Assembly (NCBI RefSeq): GCF_013283645.1
Contig: NZ_JABEKV010000001.1
Coordinates: forward strand, 1,542,577-1,606,576
Source: Sinorhizobium psoraleae
GTDB lineage: Bacteria > Pseudomonadota > Alphaproteobacteria > Rhizobiales > Rhizobiaceae
DNA length: 64,000 nucleotides
Direction: 5' to 3'
Notes under the pieces: generated by a model
What the model was told of the DNA's origin: nothing
Seen by the model: only the letters and a program-made list of their open reading frames with translations
Databases searched by the model: none
Position numbers and translations under genes: made by a program
Shown here: positions 35,951-44,779 of the stretch, in pieces
Layout: the number at the start of each line of letters is the position of its first letter
Position numbering within the stretch: position 1 is the stretch's first letter

Positions 35951-36625
35951 CTATTCCGACGCGATCACTCCGGCGAGAACCGCCTTGGCGACAGCCTGGA
36001 AGCGATTGTGGGCGCCGAATTTGCGGATGATCCCGGATTCAAGCGTGAGCGCCGCGGTCAGGTCCATGTCCATCAGCCGGGCGATGCGCGAAGCCGAATA
36101 ACCTTCGGCCATGAAGCCCAGGCAGTCGGACTCGATCGGCGACAGGTGCACATGCTCCGCTGCCGTCGGATCGTCTTCGCCCTCCACCGATCTCGCTTCG
36201 AGCAACTCGGCGATCTTCTGCATCTGGCGGCGCAGGATCGATTGCTGGGCGGCGAGCTCGCGGCGACGCGCCTGCAGGGCAGCGTCGAACAGTTCGTCGG
36301 CCCGCTCCTGGTTTTCCGCCCGGTCGAGTGCCGCCATCAGTTCCTGGATCGCGGCGATCGGCATGTCGATTTCCCGGCAGGCGTTGATCACCGCCATGCG
36401 GCGGATATGGTCCTCGCCATAGACGCGCATCGGCCCCATGCGCGCGGCGGTCAGCAAGCCTTTTTCTTCGTAGAAATGCAACGTCCGGTGCGTCACCCCG
36501 AAAACCTCCGCCATCTCGGCGATGGCGAGCCGGTCGTCCGGGCCACGGTATGGAACGGGCAGTTGCGGCAGGAAGCCGACAGGATCGTCCTTGGCGCCCG
36601 CCTGTTTCCAGGAATCTTGCGGCAT
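35951..36625 (-). CDS. MerR-type regulator with C-terminal LuxR-like HTH
   Basis: A 224-residue regulator starting MPQDSWKQAGAKDDPVGF. The N-terminal MerR domain (LAIAEMAEVFGVTHRTLHFY, EEKGLLTAARMGPMRVY) is followed by a helical dimerisation region. The C-terminal 60 residues, LSPIESDCLGFMAEGYSASR through IIRKFGAHNRFQAVAKAVLA, resemble a LuxR/GerE helix-turn-helix. The double DNA-binding architecture is unusual. No effector-binding Cys pattern for metals is evident. Target genes are unknown. Confidence 0.85.
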   Translation of the reverse strand: MPQDSWKQAGAKDDPVGFLPQLPVPYRGPDDRLAIAEMAEVFGVTHRTLHFYEEKGLLTAARMGPMRVYGEDHIRRMAVINACREIDMPIAAIQELMAALDRAENQERADELFDAALQARRRELAAQQSILRRQMQKIAELLEARSVEGEDDPTAAEHVHLSPIESDCLGFMAEGYSASRIARLMDMDLTAALTLESGIIRKFGAHNRFQAVAKAVLAGVIASE

Positions 36626-37080
36626 GTCCAATGTCCCCCACTCGAGCGTCCGGAAGGCGTTGCAACCCGCCGACCAAGACCTTCTCCTCCAGCCAAGCGT
36701 CCGGCCGGTCGCCGACCTCGACACCTGCTGCTCGTGGGACACATCCGCGCAAGGCGCGGTTACTGCTGACCAATGTGCATGCCTGCGACCAAAACCCAGG
36801 ACGCCGCAGGTCCGACTAGCTGGAACCCCGTTACGCGTTCGCCGAACGCGCGGTGCTCCAGTGAGCAACCCGGCATGAAATCCAACGCACGCACACACGG
36901 TAAGTGCGAATCACGCAAATGAACAGTCTTAATATTGCAGGGAAAAATGCGCTTTCACGCGTCGCACCAGCAGAGCCAAAAGCGTCGCGTGTGCAGCCGG
37001 ACGCGCAGAGGGGTGCTCTAGAACTTCGAATGTAGAGCATCTTTTCTGCTTTCAGTGATACCACCTGACAGCGGAATGCC

Positions 37081-38196
37081 TTAGTGGCCGATAATCTTGA
37101 GCGGGCTGTTGGCGGAAATGATGAAGAACGGCTCGTCGCCCTTGAGCGGACCGAGCTTCTGCTGGCAGTCCCAGGCCTTCTGGAAGCTGTCGCGCGTGAG
37201 CAGCCGGCGGTAGCGCGCCGTCGCGGTCATGCATTCCATGAGCGTGCTCTGGACCTTCTCCGCGGCGGTGTGGGCGTAGATCTCGCCGTCGAGCGCGAAG
37301 AGCTTTGCGGCAAGCGAGGTGCTCTCGTAGAGAATGTCCGGCTCGCTCGCCAGCCGTTCCGCGGTGATGAAATCGTGCCGCAGCGGGATGCCTTCGCCGT
37401 CATGCGAGAGCGTGATGCGGATGCCCGCTGCAGGCGCGTCGTACCAGGTGAGATTGATCGAGAAGGCCAGAGCCTGATTGCTGGAGGCTGGCGCGCCTTC
37501 GCCCTCGACCGCGCTCGCCCTGGCAAGCGTTTTGTGGCGAAGTGCGGCCTCGCGCAGCGCCTTTGCGAAATGTCTGGTGCCCTTGTGTTCGGGGCCGGTT
37601 ACGCCGACGCGGACGGACGGCAAGCCGCGGATGGCGGCCATCGGCCCGTCGACGAGCTTGGCCTCCGCGTCGATGTCCAGCGTCATCTCGGGGGAGGGCA
37701 GGGGCGCGAAGAGCAGAAGCGGCAGGACGCTCAGCACCGCCCAGGGAGAAGAAAATGGCGCCGGCTGCCAGGGAGCGCGGCGTCCGGACGAGGGTTGGCG
37801 GGTGCTCTTTTCCTGCCGGACCGAAACCGCGACCGTCTCGGCAGCGGCGCCGTGCATGCGGCGGTACTCCGGGACATAGGTTCCCTTCGGAATGGTGATC
37901 TGCCACTTTTCGTCGGCGCCGTCGGTGTCGTAGAAGGTCTTGAGCAGCTTGCGCAACTTGCCGGCATGGACGCGGACAAGCGGGTCGCCGTCTGCATCGA
38001 AGGTCTGATCGCGGCCGAAGACGTCGACGCCGATCGAATATCCCTTTAGTTGCGCGCCTTCGCCGATCATTTCCTTCTCGACGACATAGGCAAGGAAAGC
38101 GCGCAGCCTTTCGCTTCGCCGAAAGCCGCGGCTGTCGAGGATCCGGCGCAGCGCCAGCCGAATCGTCTCGTCGCAGGGCCTTTCGGCTGGCGTCAT
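37081..38196 (-). CDS. putative DNA-binding regulator with membrane segment
   Basis: A 371-residue protein. The N-terminal 115 residues (LRRILDSRGFRRSERLRAFL, LKGYSIGVDVFGRDQTFDAD, VRVHAGKLRKLLKTFY, IPKGTYVPEY) match the domain found at the N terminus of many rhizobial TolB/TPR-containing putative transcription regulators. A hydrophobic helix at about 155-170 (WAVLSVLPLLLFAPLP) separates it from an unrecognised C-terminal part. It is the last host gene before the prophage; its start at 38196 lies about 300 bases from the first prophage signals. Confidence 0.75.
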   Translation of the reverse strand: MTPAERPCDETIRLALRRILDSRGFRRSERLRAFLAYVVEKEMIGEGAQLKGYSIGVDVFGRDQTFDADGDPLVRVHAGKLRKLLKTFYDTDGADEKWQITIPKGTYVPEYRRMHGAAAETVAVSVRQEKSTRQPSSGRRAPWQPAPFSSPWAVLSVLPLLLFAPLPSPEMTLDIDAEAKLVDGPMAAIRGLPSVRVGVTGPEHKGTRHFAKALREAALRHKTLARASAVEGEGAPASSNQALAFSINLTWYDAPAAGIRITLSHDGEGIPLRHDFITAERLASEPDILYESTSLAAKLFALDGEIYAHTAAEKVQSTLMECMTATARYRRLLTRDSFQKAWDCQQKLGPLKGDEPFFIISANSPLKIIGH

Positions 38197-38611
38197 CGAT
38201 GTTGCTCCAAGGGATGCGGCGGAATGCCGGGACAGAGATCGCCGGGAAAAAACAACTTAAATCTGATTCGGAGCTTAAGCCCAAAAATGGCGGTTGTCAG
38301 GTTCGATGGCGATAAGTCGCACTTTTCTTAAATGCGACTCACTTGCGTGCTGCGGGAGCGGCAGGTCGCACGCCCGCGCCCGTCCCGAGAGCGCGGCTCA
38401 CGATCTTGAACGCAATGCCTGGGCGCGCGGAATGCGCGGCTCCGCATTCACCCGCCGTTGCGGTAGTCGAGCTCCGGATACAACTACTTGAAATAGTTGA
38501 CTTTATTGCACACTGGAACTTGATTTTCCTAACGATACTCCCAATATGGCTGCATGTGTTGTCACTACTGACTTTGCTATGCAGCGACTAGAATTGGGAG
38601 AACCGTTAGGA
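38197..38611. other. host-prophage junction region
   Basis: About 415 bases without a supported gene. It should contain the promoter of the leftward regulator gene, the left attachment site and the integrase promoter. No tRNA was found. A small inverted repeat (caacta/tagttg, 38481-38499) is followed by TTGACT at 38497-38502, a possible -35 box. The exact att core cannot be set because the right end of the prophage is outside the window. Confidence 0.5.
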
Positions 38612-38612
38612 A
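38526..38612. promoter_or_regulatory. 20-bp inverted repeat spanning the integrase start
   Basis: Arms at 38526-38545 and 38593-38612 are complementary at 18 of 20 positions. The right arm contains the ribosome-site region and the A of the integrase ATG. It could be an RNA hairpin blocking translation, or a DNA site for integrase or an excisionase-type protein. Confidence 0.7.
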
Positions 38613-39790
38613 TGGCCAGGAACCTGCTTACCGCCTTGGAGATCAAGACGAGCACGAAGGCTAAGTTGCGCGACGGCGAAGGATTGTGGCTGCATACAGG
38701 CAAGGCCGGCACACGCTATTGGGTGTTCATATACATCCGCCACGGCAGGCGTCGCGAAATGGGTCTCGGCTCTTACGGGACAGGCACCGGCCATGTGTCG
38801 CTCGCCGCAGCACGCGTCAAGGCAGATGAGGTCCGAACGATCCTAGGTCGCGGAGGCGACCCATTCAAGGACATGGCCGAGCGTCAGGCGAGGATCAAGC
38901 CGAAGACCTTTGGCGAGGTCGCCGACGAGTATATAGAAGCGATGACGCCGAAGTGGACAGGCGCAAAAACGGTAGTCGGCTGGAAGCAATTTGCCCGCGA
39001 ATTCGCCAAGCCGATCCGCAAGGTGCCGGTAGCCGAGGTGTCAACAGACGACGTGCTGCGGGTGCTTAAACCGCTCTGGCACGAAAAGCCTGCGGCGGCA
39101 GAAAAGACGCTGACGCGCGTCCGGCTCGTGCTCGACGCTGCCAAGGCGCGAAAGCTGCGTGACGGCGACAATCCTGCCCAGTGGAAGGGCCTGCTCGACA
39201 AGCTCCTAGCACCACAGGACGCATTGAATCGCGGACATCATGCCGCAATGCCATATGCCGACGTTCCGGCCTTCATGACGAAGTTGCGCGCGGTTGACGC
39301 TATGGGCGCACTGGCGCTGGAATTCACCATCTTGACGGCCGTTCGAACCAGCGAAACGAGGCTGGCCACGTGGTCGGAATTCGATCTGGACGCGAAGGTC
39401 TGGACGATCCCGGCGAAGCGCATGGGGAAGGGGAAGCGTCAGCATCGCGTGCCGCTCTGCGACCGTGCCGTCGAGATCGTGCGGGAGATGCAGGAAAAAA
39501 GCCTCAACGACTATGTATTTCCCGGCATCAAGGCGAAGAAGCCGATATCCCACCAGACAATGGATTACGCGCTCAAGGCAGTTGTCGAGGGCTACACCGT
39601 CCACGGTATGCGCTCGACTTTCCGCGATTGGGCGGCAGAGGAAACCGACCATCAGAGCGAGATCGCCGAGGCTGCATTGGCGCACGTGGTTGGCGATGAA
39701 ACCGAACGCGCCTATCGGCGTGGCGACGTGCTGGCGAAGCGAAGGGCGCTCATGGCCGATTGGGCTGCGTATTGCTTGGGCGGTGTGTGA
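38612..39790 (+). CDS. int: tyrosine-recombinase integrase (P4 type)
   Basis: A 392-residue integrase, MARNLLTALEIKTSTKAKLR. The N-terminal 85 residues are the arm-type DNA-binding domain of P4-like integrases (KLRDGEGLWLHTGKAG, RREMGLGSYG). The catalytic residues are in place: Arg245 in TAVRTSETR, His331 and Arg334 in HGMRSTFRDW, His358 in ALAHVVG and Tyr368 in ERAYRR. It marks the left end of the prophage, and its stop overlaps the next gene (ATGA). P4-type integrases usually target tRNA genes, but none is seen here. Confidence 0.95.
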   Translation: MARNLLTALEIKTSTKAKLRDGEGLWLHTGKAGTRYWVFIYIRHGRRREMGLGSYGTGTGHVSLAAARVKADEVRTILGRGGDPFKDMAERQARIKPKTFGEVADEYIEAMTPKWTGAKTVVGWKQFAREFAKPIRKVPVAEVSTDDVLRVLKPLWHEKPAAAEKTLTRVRLVLDAAKARKLRDGDNPAQWKGLLDKLLAPQDALNRGHHAAMPYADVPAFMTKLRAVDAMGALALEFTILTAVRTSETRLATWSEFDLDAKVWTIPAKRMGKGKRQHRVPLCDRAVEIVREMQEKSLNDYVFPGIKAKKPISHQTMDYALKAVVEGYTVHGMRSTFRDWAAEETDHQSEIAEAALAHVVGDETERAYRRGDVLAKRRALMADWAAYCLGGV

Positions 39791-40206
39791 TGGCGAAGAT
39801 CGGCCACATTTACTGCCCGAAGACCGCGGACCTTCGCGCCAAGATGCACGACGGCCGCGATCTTGAGGCATTGCGCGAGACACGAGCGCTGCTGCGGGAG
39901 GGTTTCGCCTCGCGCCCGTTCCTGAGGTTCGTGGCCGACCTTCTTGCGCCAAAGCCTAAGGATCGAGGGCAGCCGAAACGGCCGCCTGCGCGGTGGCTGG
40001 ATATCGGGGAACGCTATGATCAGGTTTACGGCGACAAGCGCGAGCGGGAGCACGACCCCACGAAGTTGTCTCACCAAGAGGCGCTGGCCGCACTGGCCAA
40101 GGAATTCGGCGTGCACGAAAATACGATAGCGCGGGCGGTAAAAATCTACAAAGCTGCCCGAGACGAGCACGGCGAGTTGGTAGGGGAAGCCCTCACCACA
40201 AAGTAA
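39790..40206 (+). CDS. phage hypothetical protein with HTH-like segment
   Basis: A 138-residue protein whose ATG overlaps the integrase stop. The C-terminal part HQEALAALAKEFGVHENTIA followed by RAVKIYKAAR looks like a helix-turn-helix of the resolvase or transposase kind; the N-terminal part is not recognised. Coupling with int suggests a role in recombination control or in gene regulation of the prophage. Confidence 0.6.
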   Translation: MAKIGHIYCPKTADLRAKMHDGRDLEALRETRALLREGFASRPFLRFVADLLAPKPKDRGQPKRPPARWLDIGERYDQVYGDKREREHDPTKLSHQEALAALAKEFGVHENTIARAVKIYKAARDEHGELVGEALTTK

Positions 40207-40250
40207 TCCGATTATCTCGTTGTGACTTTCCAGGGGTAAACGCCTAGTTA

Positions 40251-40285
40251 GTTGTCACCTTCAACAAAGACACAGAGGTGATAAC
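40251..40285. promoter_or_regulatory. inverted repeat at the alpA-like start
   Basis: Arms gttgtcacct (40251-40260) and aggtgataac (40276-40285) match at nine of ten positions, and the right arm ends at the ATG of the AlpA-like gene and includes its ribosome site. This suits an autoregulatory operator or an RNA hairpin. Confidence 0.65.
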
Positions 40286-40498
40286 ATGCAACACAGCAAC
40301 GACAACACGCCGCGCCTTATCTCGATGAATGAGGCGTGCCGGATGACTTCACTTTCACGAACAGCAATCAACGCAAAGCGCGCGGCCGGGACTTTCCCCA
40401 AGGCAGTTTCGCTCGGTGGTCCCAAGCGCTTTGCTTTCGTCGCGAGCGAGGTCGCCGAATGGATCGATGCGCGCATCACTGGGAGGGCTGCAGCATGA
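40286..40498 (+). CDS. AlpA-family small DNA-binding regulator
   Basis: A 70-residue protein with a MerR-like winged helix: LISMNEACRMTSLSRTAINA and KRFAFVASEVAEWIDARI match the AlpA/excisionase fold (wHTH then the R..SEV.WI motif). In P4-like elements AlpA activates integrase expression and excision. It is flanked by an inverted repeat on its start, suggesting self-control. Confidence 0.88.
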   Translation: MQHSNDNTPRLISMNEACRMTSLSRTAINAKRAAGTFPKAVSLGGPKRFAFVASEVAEWIDARITGRAAA

Positions 40499-40692
40499 CC
40501 GAGAAAATCGTGGAGCTCTGGAATGAGCTTGGCGTGCTAATCAAGGGTGCTCGCCTATTGTCCGAAGAAGTGGCGGCTAGAAGTGCCGTGTGCTCACCGC
40601 AAGAAGACTTGGCAGACACAGTTGAAGACGCAGCAGTAGTTATGGATAGGCTGCGCCCGCTCCTGATGGGAGCCCTTGCATGCGCGAAATAA
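40495..40692 (+). CDS. phage hypothetical protein, 65 aa
   Basis: The ATG at 40495 overlaps the alpA-like stop by four bases (ATGA). The product MTEKIVELWNELGVLIKGAR is helical and acidic, with no recognised domain. Coupled expression with the AlpA-like gene is likely. Confidence 0.55.
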   Translation: MTEKIVELWNELGVLIKGARLLSEEVAARSAVCSPQEDLADTVEDAAVVMDRLRPLLMGALACAK

Positions 40693-40807
40693 CGAACGCC
40701 GGAACTCCGGCCATCCCTTGACGCTCCGCGACGTTCGCCGGTTATTTACTACCAATCACACATTTCCGCCAACCAACTGACCGGCCGCGCGCCGGAGAGG
40801 AGGATCC

Positions 40808-41218
40808 TTGCGCCCTGAAATCACCACTAGCGATGCTGTCACTTTCTGCGTAACGGCACCCACTCGCCAGGTCGAGCGAGTTGCCGAGGCTGCCCAGCAG
40901 CGTCTCAAGCAATCGGCCGAATGGAGAGCATGGAGAGTGTTCGCCGTCGACATCAAGGAAGAATCCGACGAGCTCGTCCGGATCAACGTTTTCGCCGACC
41001 CGGCCGATGGACGCCCAAGCCAGACGATCCAAGTGTTCTCGTTCTTGGTGAGCGCGGACGGGAAGCGCCGTTCGCCGCGATTTGAAGCATTCCTCGTCGC
41101 CTGCGGCATCCGCGAACGCTGCGACGACACGCGCGAGATCGAAGGTCGGTACTTCGCCACGCGAAACGGTGGTCGCGGCGCCGACGACTTTGGGTCGCTC
41201 GCGCTGGCGATTGGGTGA
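40808..41218 (+). CDS. phage hypothetical protein, 136 aa
   Basis: Starts at TTG 40808 behind GGAGAGGAGG. The product (ITTSDAVTFCVTAPTRQVER, FAVDIKEESDELVRINVFAD) has no recognised domain. It is the first gene of the replication block and is followed three bases later by a gene starting with GTG. Confidence 0.6.
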   Translation: MRPEITTSDAVTFCVTAPTRQVERVAEAAQQRLKQSAEWRAWRVFAVDIKEESDELVRINVFADPADGRPSQTIQVFSFLVSADGKRRSPRFEAFLVACGIRERCDDTREIEGRYFATRNGGRGADDFGSLALAIG

Positions 41219-41221
41219 ACC

Positions 41222-41497
41222 GTGAGGATCCTCGACATCAAACCTGCTGCCAATCCGGGTGGCGGGCAGGTGAGGCTCATCGCGAATTTCGATCTCGAAC
41301 TGAACGATAGTGTTCGGATGTATGACCTCAAACTAATGGAGACCTTCGACGGCAGGCGTTTGGTCTACGCCCCGAACGGTAACGGCGGAAGGCGCCTTGC
41401 GACATTCTCACCTGCACTGGCCACAGTGATCACGCAAGCAGCAATAGCGAAACTCAGGGGGCACGTTACGGCCGATGGCACCACTTCCCAAAATTAA
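41222..41497 (+). CDS. phage small protein, weakly SpoVG-like
   Basis: A 91-residue product from GTG 41222. QVRLIANFDLELNDSVRMYD and DLKLMETFDGRRLVYAPN faintly resemble SpoVG-type nucleic-acid-binding proteins, but this is only a pattern impression. It overlaps the primase gene by 23 bases. Confidence 0.5.
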   Translation: MRILDIKPAANPGGGQVRLIANFDLELNDSVRMYDLKLMETFDGRRLVYAPNGNGGRRLATFSPALATVITQAAIAKLRGHVTADGTTSQN

Positions 41498-43832
41498 AAC
41501 TCCACCCGTCGCCGCATTCGATGAAGCGGCCATCCGCGCGCACTGCGCGATGCTGCATTCACTTGCTGACGGAATCAACGGCGTCCTAGTCTCCTCCGTG
41601 TTCTTCGCGAATACAACGGGTGGCGCTGACGTCGACGGAGCAGTGTCCCATCATGCGATCGGCGATGTAGATGGCACCGTCGAGGCGATAATGGCGCATG
41701 CGTCGACGGCCGGCGCCAATTGCTACATTGGCCTCCAAGTAATGCGACGCGGTCTCGGGCGAGGCAAGCGTGGCACCGAAGCCGATATCGTAGCTGTGCT
41801 TGGCCTCGTTGCCGACATGGATAGCGATAAGCGTATGTCGGGTTCTCTGCCCTTGGACGCCAATCTGGTCTTGGAAACATCGCCAGGCAATCAACAGCCC
41901 TTCATTCTATTCGACCGTCCAATTCCGCCAGCCGAAGCAAAGCCACTTGCCGCTGCATTGAAGCGCGCAACCGGAAGCGACCACGGCACGGCGGACATCG
42001 CTCACGTCTGGCGAATACCCGGCTGCCTCAACTGGCCAAACAAAAAGAAACTTGAGCGCGGCCGTTCCATCGAACCGGTAACGGTCATCGTGCAGGATCA
42101 TTGGGACGGCACGCTGACGTCCGTCGAGGAACTTCGCGGGGCATTGGAGCCTTGGTCTGGGCCTGCGGCGGCGGCAGCGAGCGTCACGCTTGGTGAACTT
42201 CCGTCGGTCAATGGGATTGCTGTCACCGAAAATGCCAGCGTGCTTCTCGCCGCCTGTGATGTTGGTGACCGCTCGGAGCACGCCGCCCGCGTCGTAGAGC
42301 AACTTGCCTTCGACGGTTATACCGCTGAGCAGGCGGCCTCTCTCTTCTTATCTTCGGAGGGCGACTGGTTTCACCGCTACACAACGGAACAGCGGGCACA
42401 GAAGGATTTCGCGCGGCTGTGGGGTAAATTCGGCGTGCCGTTGATTGAGGAGCGCGAGGCTCAAGCGGAGAGGGGCAAGCAGTTCGCGGCAGCGATGCTA
42501 TCTAAAAGGTCGGTTCCCGCGCCCGCAAACGACAACATCAAGCCGAATCTTTCCGACACGCCCAATATGCACCCGAGCCCCTTCACGCCTGAAGCAGCTG
42601 GCGGGCTGCTGGCCGAGATTGCCACGTGGGTCAACAGTACGGCAATCGTGCCGGTGCCGGAGCTATCACTGGCCGCTGCCATTGCACTCCTCGGCGGGTG
42701 CTTCGGTAAGAAGGCGATCGGCCCAACGAATGCCGGTGTGAATATCTATTTTTGTACCCTTCTGGCGACGGCCGGCGGCAAGGGTCACCCACCGAAGGCA
42801 ATCCGCGCGCTGGGCGATCTCTGCGGGGCGCAAGGGGCGGTCAGCAACGGCGACCCGACCAGTTATGCCGCCATTGAACGGATGCTGCGGAAGAGCATCT
42901 CGACCGTGGCTGTTCTCGATGAGTTCGGGATCCTGCTCCAGGACATCAACGGCCGGAATCAAAACTCCGCGTCGGCGTCCATCCGTAAGATGCTGCTGGC
43001 CATTTTTGATCAATCAAACTCCGTGTTCGACGGTCGCATATACGCCAGCAGCGAAACCAAAAAAGACGACGGGCCGTTGATTGGGCCTGCACTTACAGTG
43101 CTGGCTATGACGACGCCGTCGACGTTGTACGCGGGCCTGAGCGCCGCATCGGTGTCCGACGGCTTCATCAATAGGTTCGTATTTGTCACCGGGTCACGCG
43201 ATGAGGACGGGGTACGCGTTCCCAGCCTAGATGTTGACTTGAAGCCACCCGCAAGCCTCGTGGCCGCCCTGCATCGCGCCATTACACAGTTCCCGAAGCC
43301 GCCGGCCGGTGCGACTAAGGCCAAGATACCTTTCGAGGGCGGAGAGCATGGAGAGGCCTACAAGCGTTGGGGCGAGATATTTCTGTGGCAGCACCGGCGC
43401 GGGTGGGATGAAGTGTACAACGACATCAATGGCCGCGCCGCCGAGAACACCGTTCGCCTTGCCGCGATCAGGGCTATCGGTAGAGATGCCGGCAAACCAT
43501 CGATCTCGCTCGATGACGTCGAATGGGCATGGGCGGTCGTCTACCGCTCAATCGAACTGATAGCCAGTGGCGTGTCCCGCCACATGTCATCCAGCCCCGC
43601 TGAGGCGCTTCGCAAATGCATAGTCGAGATCCTGCGCGAGGCTCCCGACCACACGATAGCTTACTCGGCTTTGCTGCGAAGGAAGGGCGTCCGTGGAAGT
43701 GATCTGCGCGAAGTCGACGGTGCGCTCCAGTACCTAATTGAGAGCGACGAAATCCGCATTCTGGGAAAGCCTAAGCCGGGTGCAGGAAGCAAATTCCAAT
43801 TGCTGGATTTGGCAACAGAAACGGCAACGTAG
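41475..43832 (+). CDS. phage replication protein: primase-like plus DUF3987-type ATPase
   Basis: A 785-residue protein. The N-terminal 230 residues resemble the archaeo-eukaryotic primase/RepB-like domain: DIVAVLGLVADMDSDK carries an Asp-x-Asp pair, and DIAHVWRIPGCLNWPNKKK is the typical later motif. The central part is a DUF3987-like helicase/ATPase (LSLAAAIALLGGCFGKKAIG, LLATAGGKGHPPKAIRALGD, and later STVAVLDEFGILLQDING as Walker B). The Walker A is degenerate (AGGKGHPPK). It also carries a PANDN motif near residue 352. Likely drives prophage DNA replication; a candidate origin follows directly downstream. Confidence 0.82.
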   Translation: MAPLPKIKTPPVAAFDEAAIRAHCAMLHSLADGINGVLVSSVFFANTTGGADVDGAVSHHAIGDVDGTVEAIMAHASTAGANCYIGLQVMRRGLGRGKRGTEADIVAVLGLVADMDSDKRMSGSLPLDANLVLETSPGNQQPFILFDRPIPPAEAKPLAAALKRATGSDHGTADIAHVWRIPGCLNWPNKKKLERGRSIEPVTVIVQDHWDGTLTSVEELRGALEPWSGPAAAAASVTLGELPSVNGIAVTENASVLLAACDVGDRSEHAARVVEQLAFDGYTAEQAASLFLSSEGDWFHRYTTEQRAQKDFARLWGKFGVPLIEEREAQAERGKQFAAAMLSKRSVPAPANDNIKPNLSDTPNMHPSPFTPEAAGGLLAEIATWVNSTAIVPVPELSLAAAIALLGGCFGKKAIGPTNAGVNIYFCTLLATAGGKGHPPKAIRALGDLCGAQGAVSNGDPTSYAAIERMLRKSISTVAVLDEFGILLQDINGRNQNSASASIRKMLLAIFDQSNSVFDGRIYASSETKKDDGPLIGPALTVLAMTTPSTLYAGLSAASVSDGFINRFVFVTGSRDEDGVRVPSLDVDLKPPASLVAALHRAITQFPKPPAGATKAKIPFEGGEHGEAYKRWGEIFLWQHRRGWDEVYNDINGRAAENTVRLAAIRAIGRDAGKPSISLDDVEWAWAVVYRSIELIASGVSRHMSSSPAEALRKCIVEILREAPDHTIAYSALLRRKGVRGSDLREVDGALQYLIESDEIRILGKPKPGAGSKFQLLDLATETAT

Positions 43833-44050
43833 CAACGGCGTCCCACCCCAATATCACAATCGTGGCAACGGTTGCAGTCCGTTGCCACGCTACAGCAACG
43901 AGAAAACATATATATATCAATGATATATATAAAAAATATCTCTCCATTGCCATATTGCCAAGATGGTTTTCACTCCGATTTTTGGTCCCTTTATCTGGGT
44001 GCCAAAAGCATGTTGGCAACGTGGCAACGTGGCAATGGCCAACTCATCCA
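43833..44050. other. candidate prophage replication origin
   Basis: Several copies of a ggcaac/gttgcc element (about 43811, 43823, 43863, 43881, 44014, 44022) surround an AT-rich palindrome. Bases 43861-43871 and 43879-43889 form a perfect 11-bp inverted repeat (cgtggcaacgg/ccgttgccacg). Bases 43909-43919 and 43921-43931 form an 11-bp AT-only-like repeat (tatatatatca/tgatatatata). Iterons next to an AT-rich segment behind a replication gene is the usual layout of a phage or plasmid origin. Confidence 0.6.
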
Positions 44051-44066
44051 ACCCAAGGAGGACAGC

Positions 44067-44372
44067 ATGACCGCATCAGCATTCGCAGAAAAACACAACC
44101 TCTGCGCCGTCCCAGCGGACGTCGCTCGAATCAAACGTCAACTTCGGGATTTCTACAGTGCCGTCGAGAAGATTGACCGACCTGGCCATCATTACATCCA
44201 ACTGCACAATGGTGACGCTGTTCGCGCTGCTCTTGCACGCCAGGGCGATCTGTGGGGAGGCTTCGGCGCTGGAATCGCCTTGGCGGAGATGCCCGCAAAT
44301 TGGCCGACCAAATATCGGGCCAGTGTCAGCTATCATCTGGCGCCATTGCTGGAGGAGGTTGTCAACTCGTGA
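44067..44372 (+). CDS. phage hypothetical protein, 101 aa
   Basis: ATG 44067 follows AAGGAGG. MTASAFAEKHNLCAVPADVA and a later AEMPANWPTKYRASVSYHLA show no known domain. It is translationally coupled to the next gene by a four-base overlap, GTGA. Confidence 0.6.
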   Translation: MTASAFAEKHNLCAVPADVARIKRQLRDFYSAVEKIDRPGHHYIQLHNGDAVRAALARQGDLWGGFGAGIALAEMPANWPTKYRASVSYHLAPLLEEVVNS

Positions 44373-44779
44373 CCGTCTTTGAGCGCCACCTGAAAAACAT
44401 TCCCCACCTCGTCGAACAAGAGCGGGACGTCGATCGATATCTCCGAGCATTATCCTCGATGGTCGATGCGCTCGACGCCGAGGCCGACGGTGCATGCGAC
44501 GTCGACACCGCACTAGAAGCCGCCAGGGAGGCCATCCGATTCATCGCGGACGATGCTTTTCGTCGCGGCTTCGAGGCCTGCCACGAAAATGTCGTTACTC
44601 CACTAAGGGAGAGCACAATCCCCCGCGTAGCAGCCATAAGCGAAATGCGCCGGCACGGTGAGCGGGTTCGCCAGACAATCGTCGCGAAGTTCGAAGAAGC
44701 GCCAGGCGTGCCCAACCAGCTCACCGTCGACATCGATGAGGTGGAGTTGCCGAAGCCCACTTTGAGGATCCAGCAATGA
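44369..44779 (+). CDS. phage hypothetical protein, 136 aa
   Basis: Starts at GTG 44369 with GGAGGAGG upstream, overlapping the previous stop. The product is helical and acidic (VEQERDVDRYLRALSSMVDA, ALEAAREAIRFIADDAFRRG), with no recognised family. It overlaps the next start by four bases. Confidence 0.55.
   Translation: MTVFERHLKNIPHLVEQERDVDRYLRALSSMVDALDAEADGACDVDTALEAAREAIRFIADDAFRRGFEACHENVVTPLRESTIPRVAAISEMRRHGERVRQTIVAKFEEAPGVPNQLTVDIDEVELPKPTLRIQQ

Noticed and set aside
38197..38611. Search for a tRNA gene as integration target next to the integrase
   Set aside because: No cloverleaf-compatible sequence with a T-loop GTTCRA box was found; the target may be at the other end or not a tRNA.
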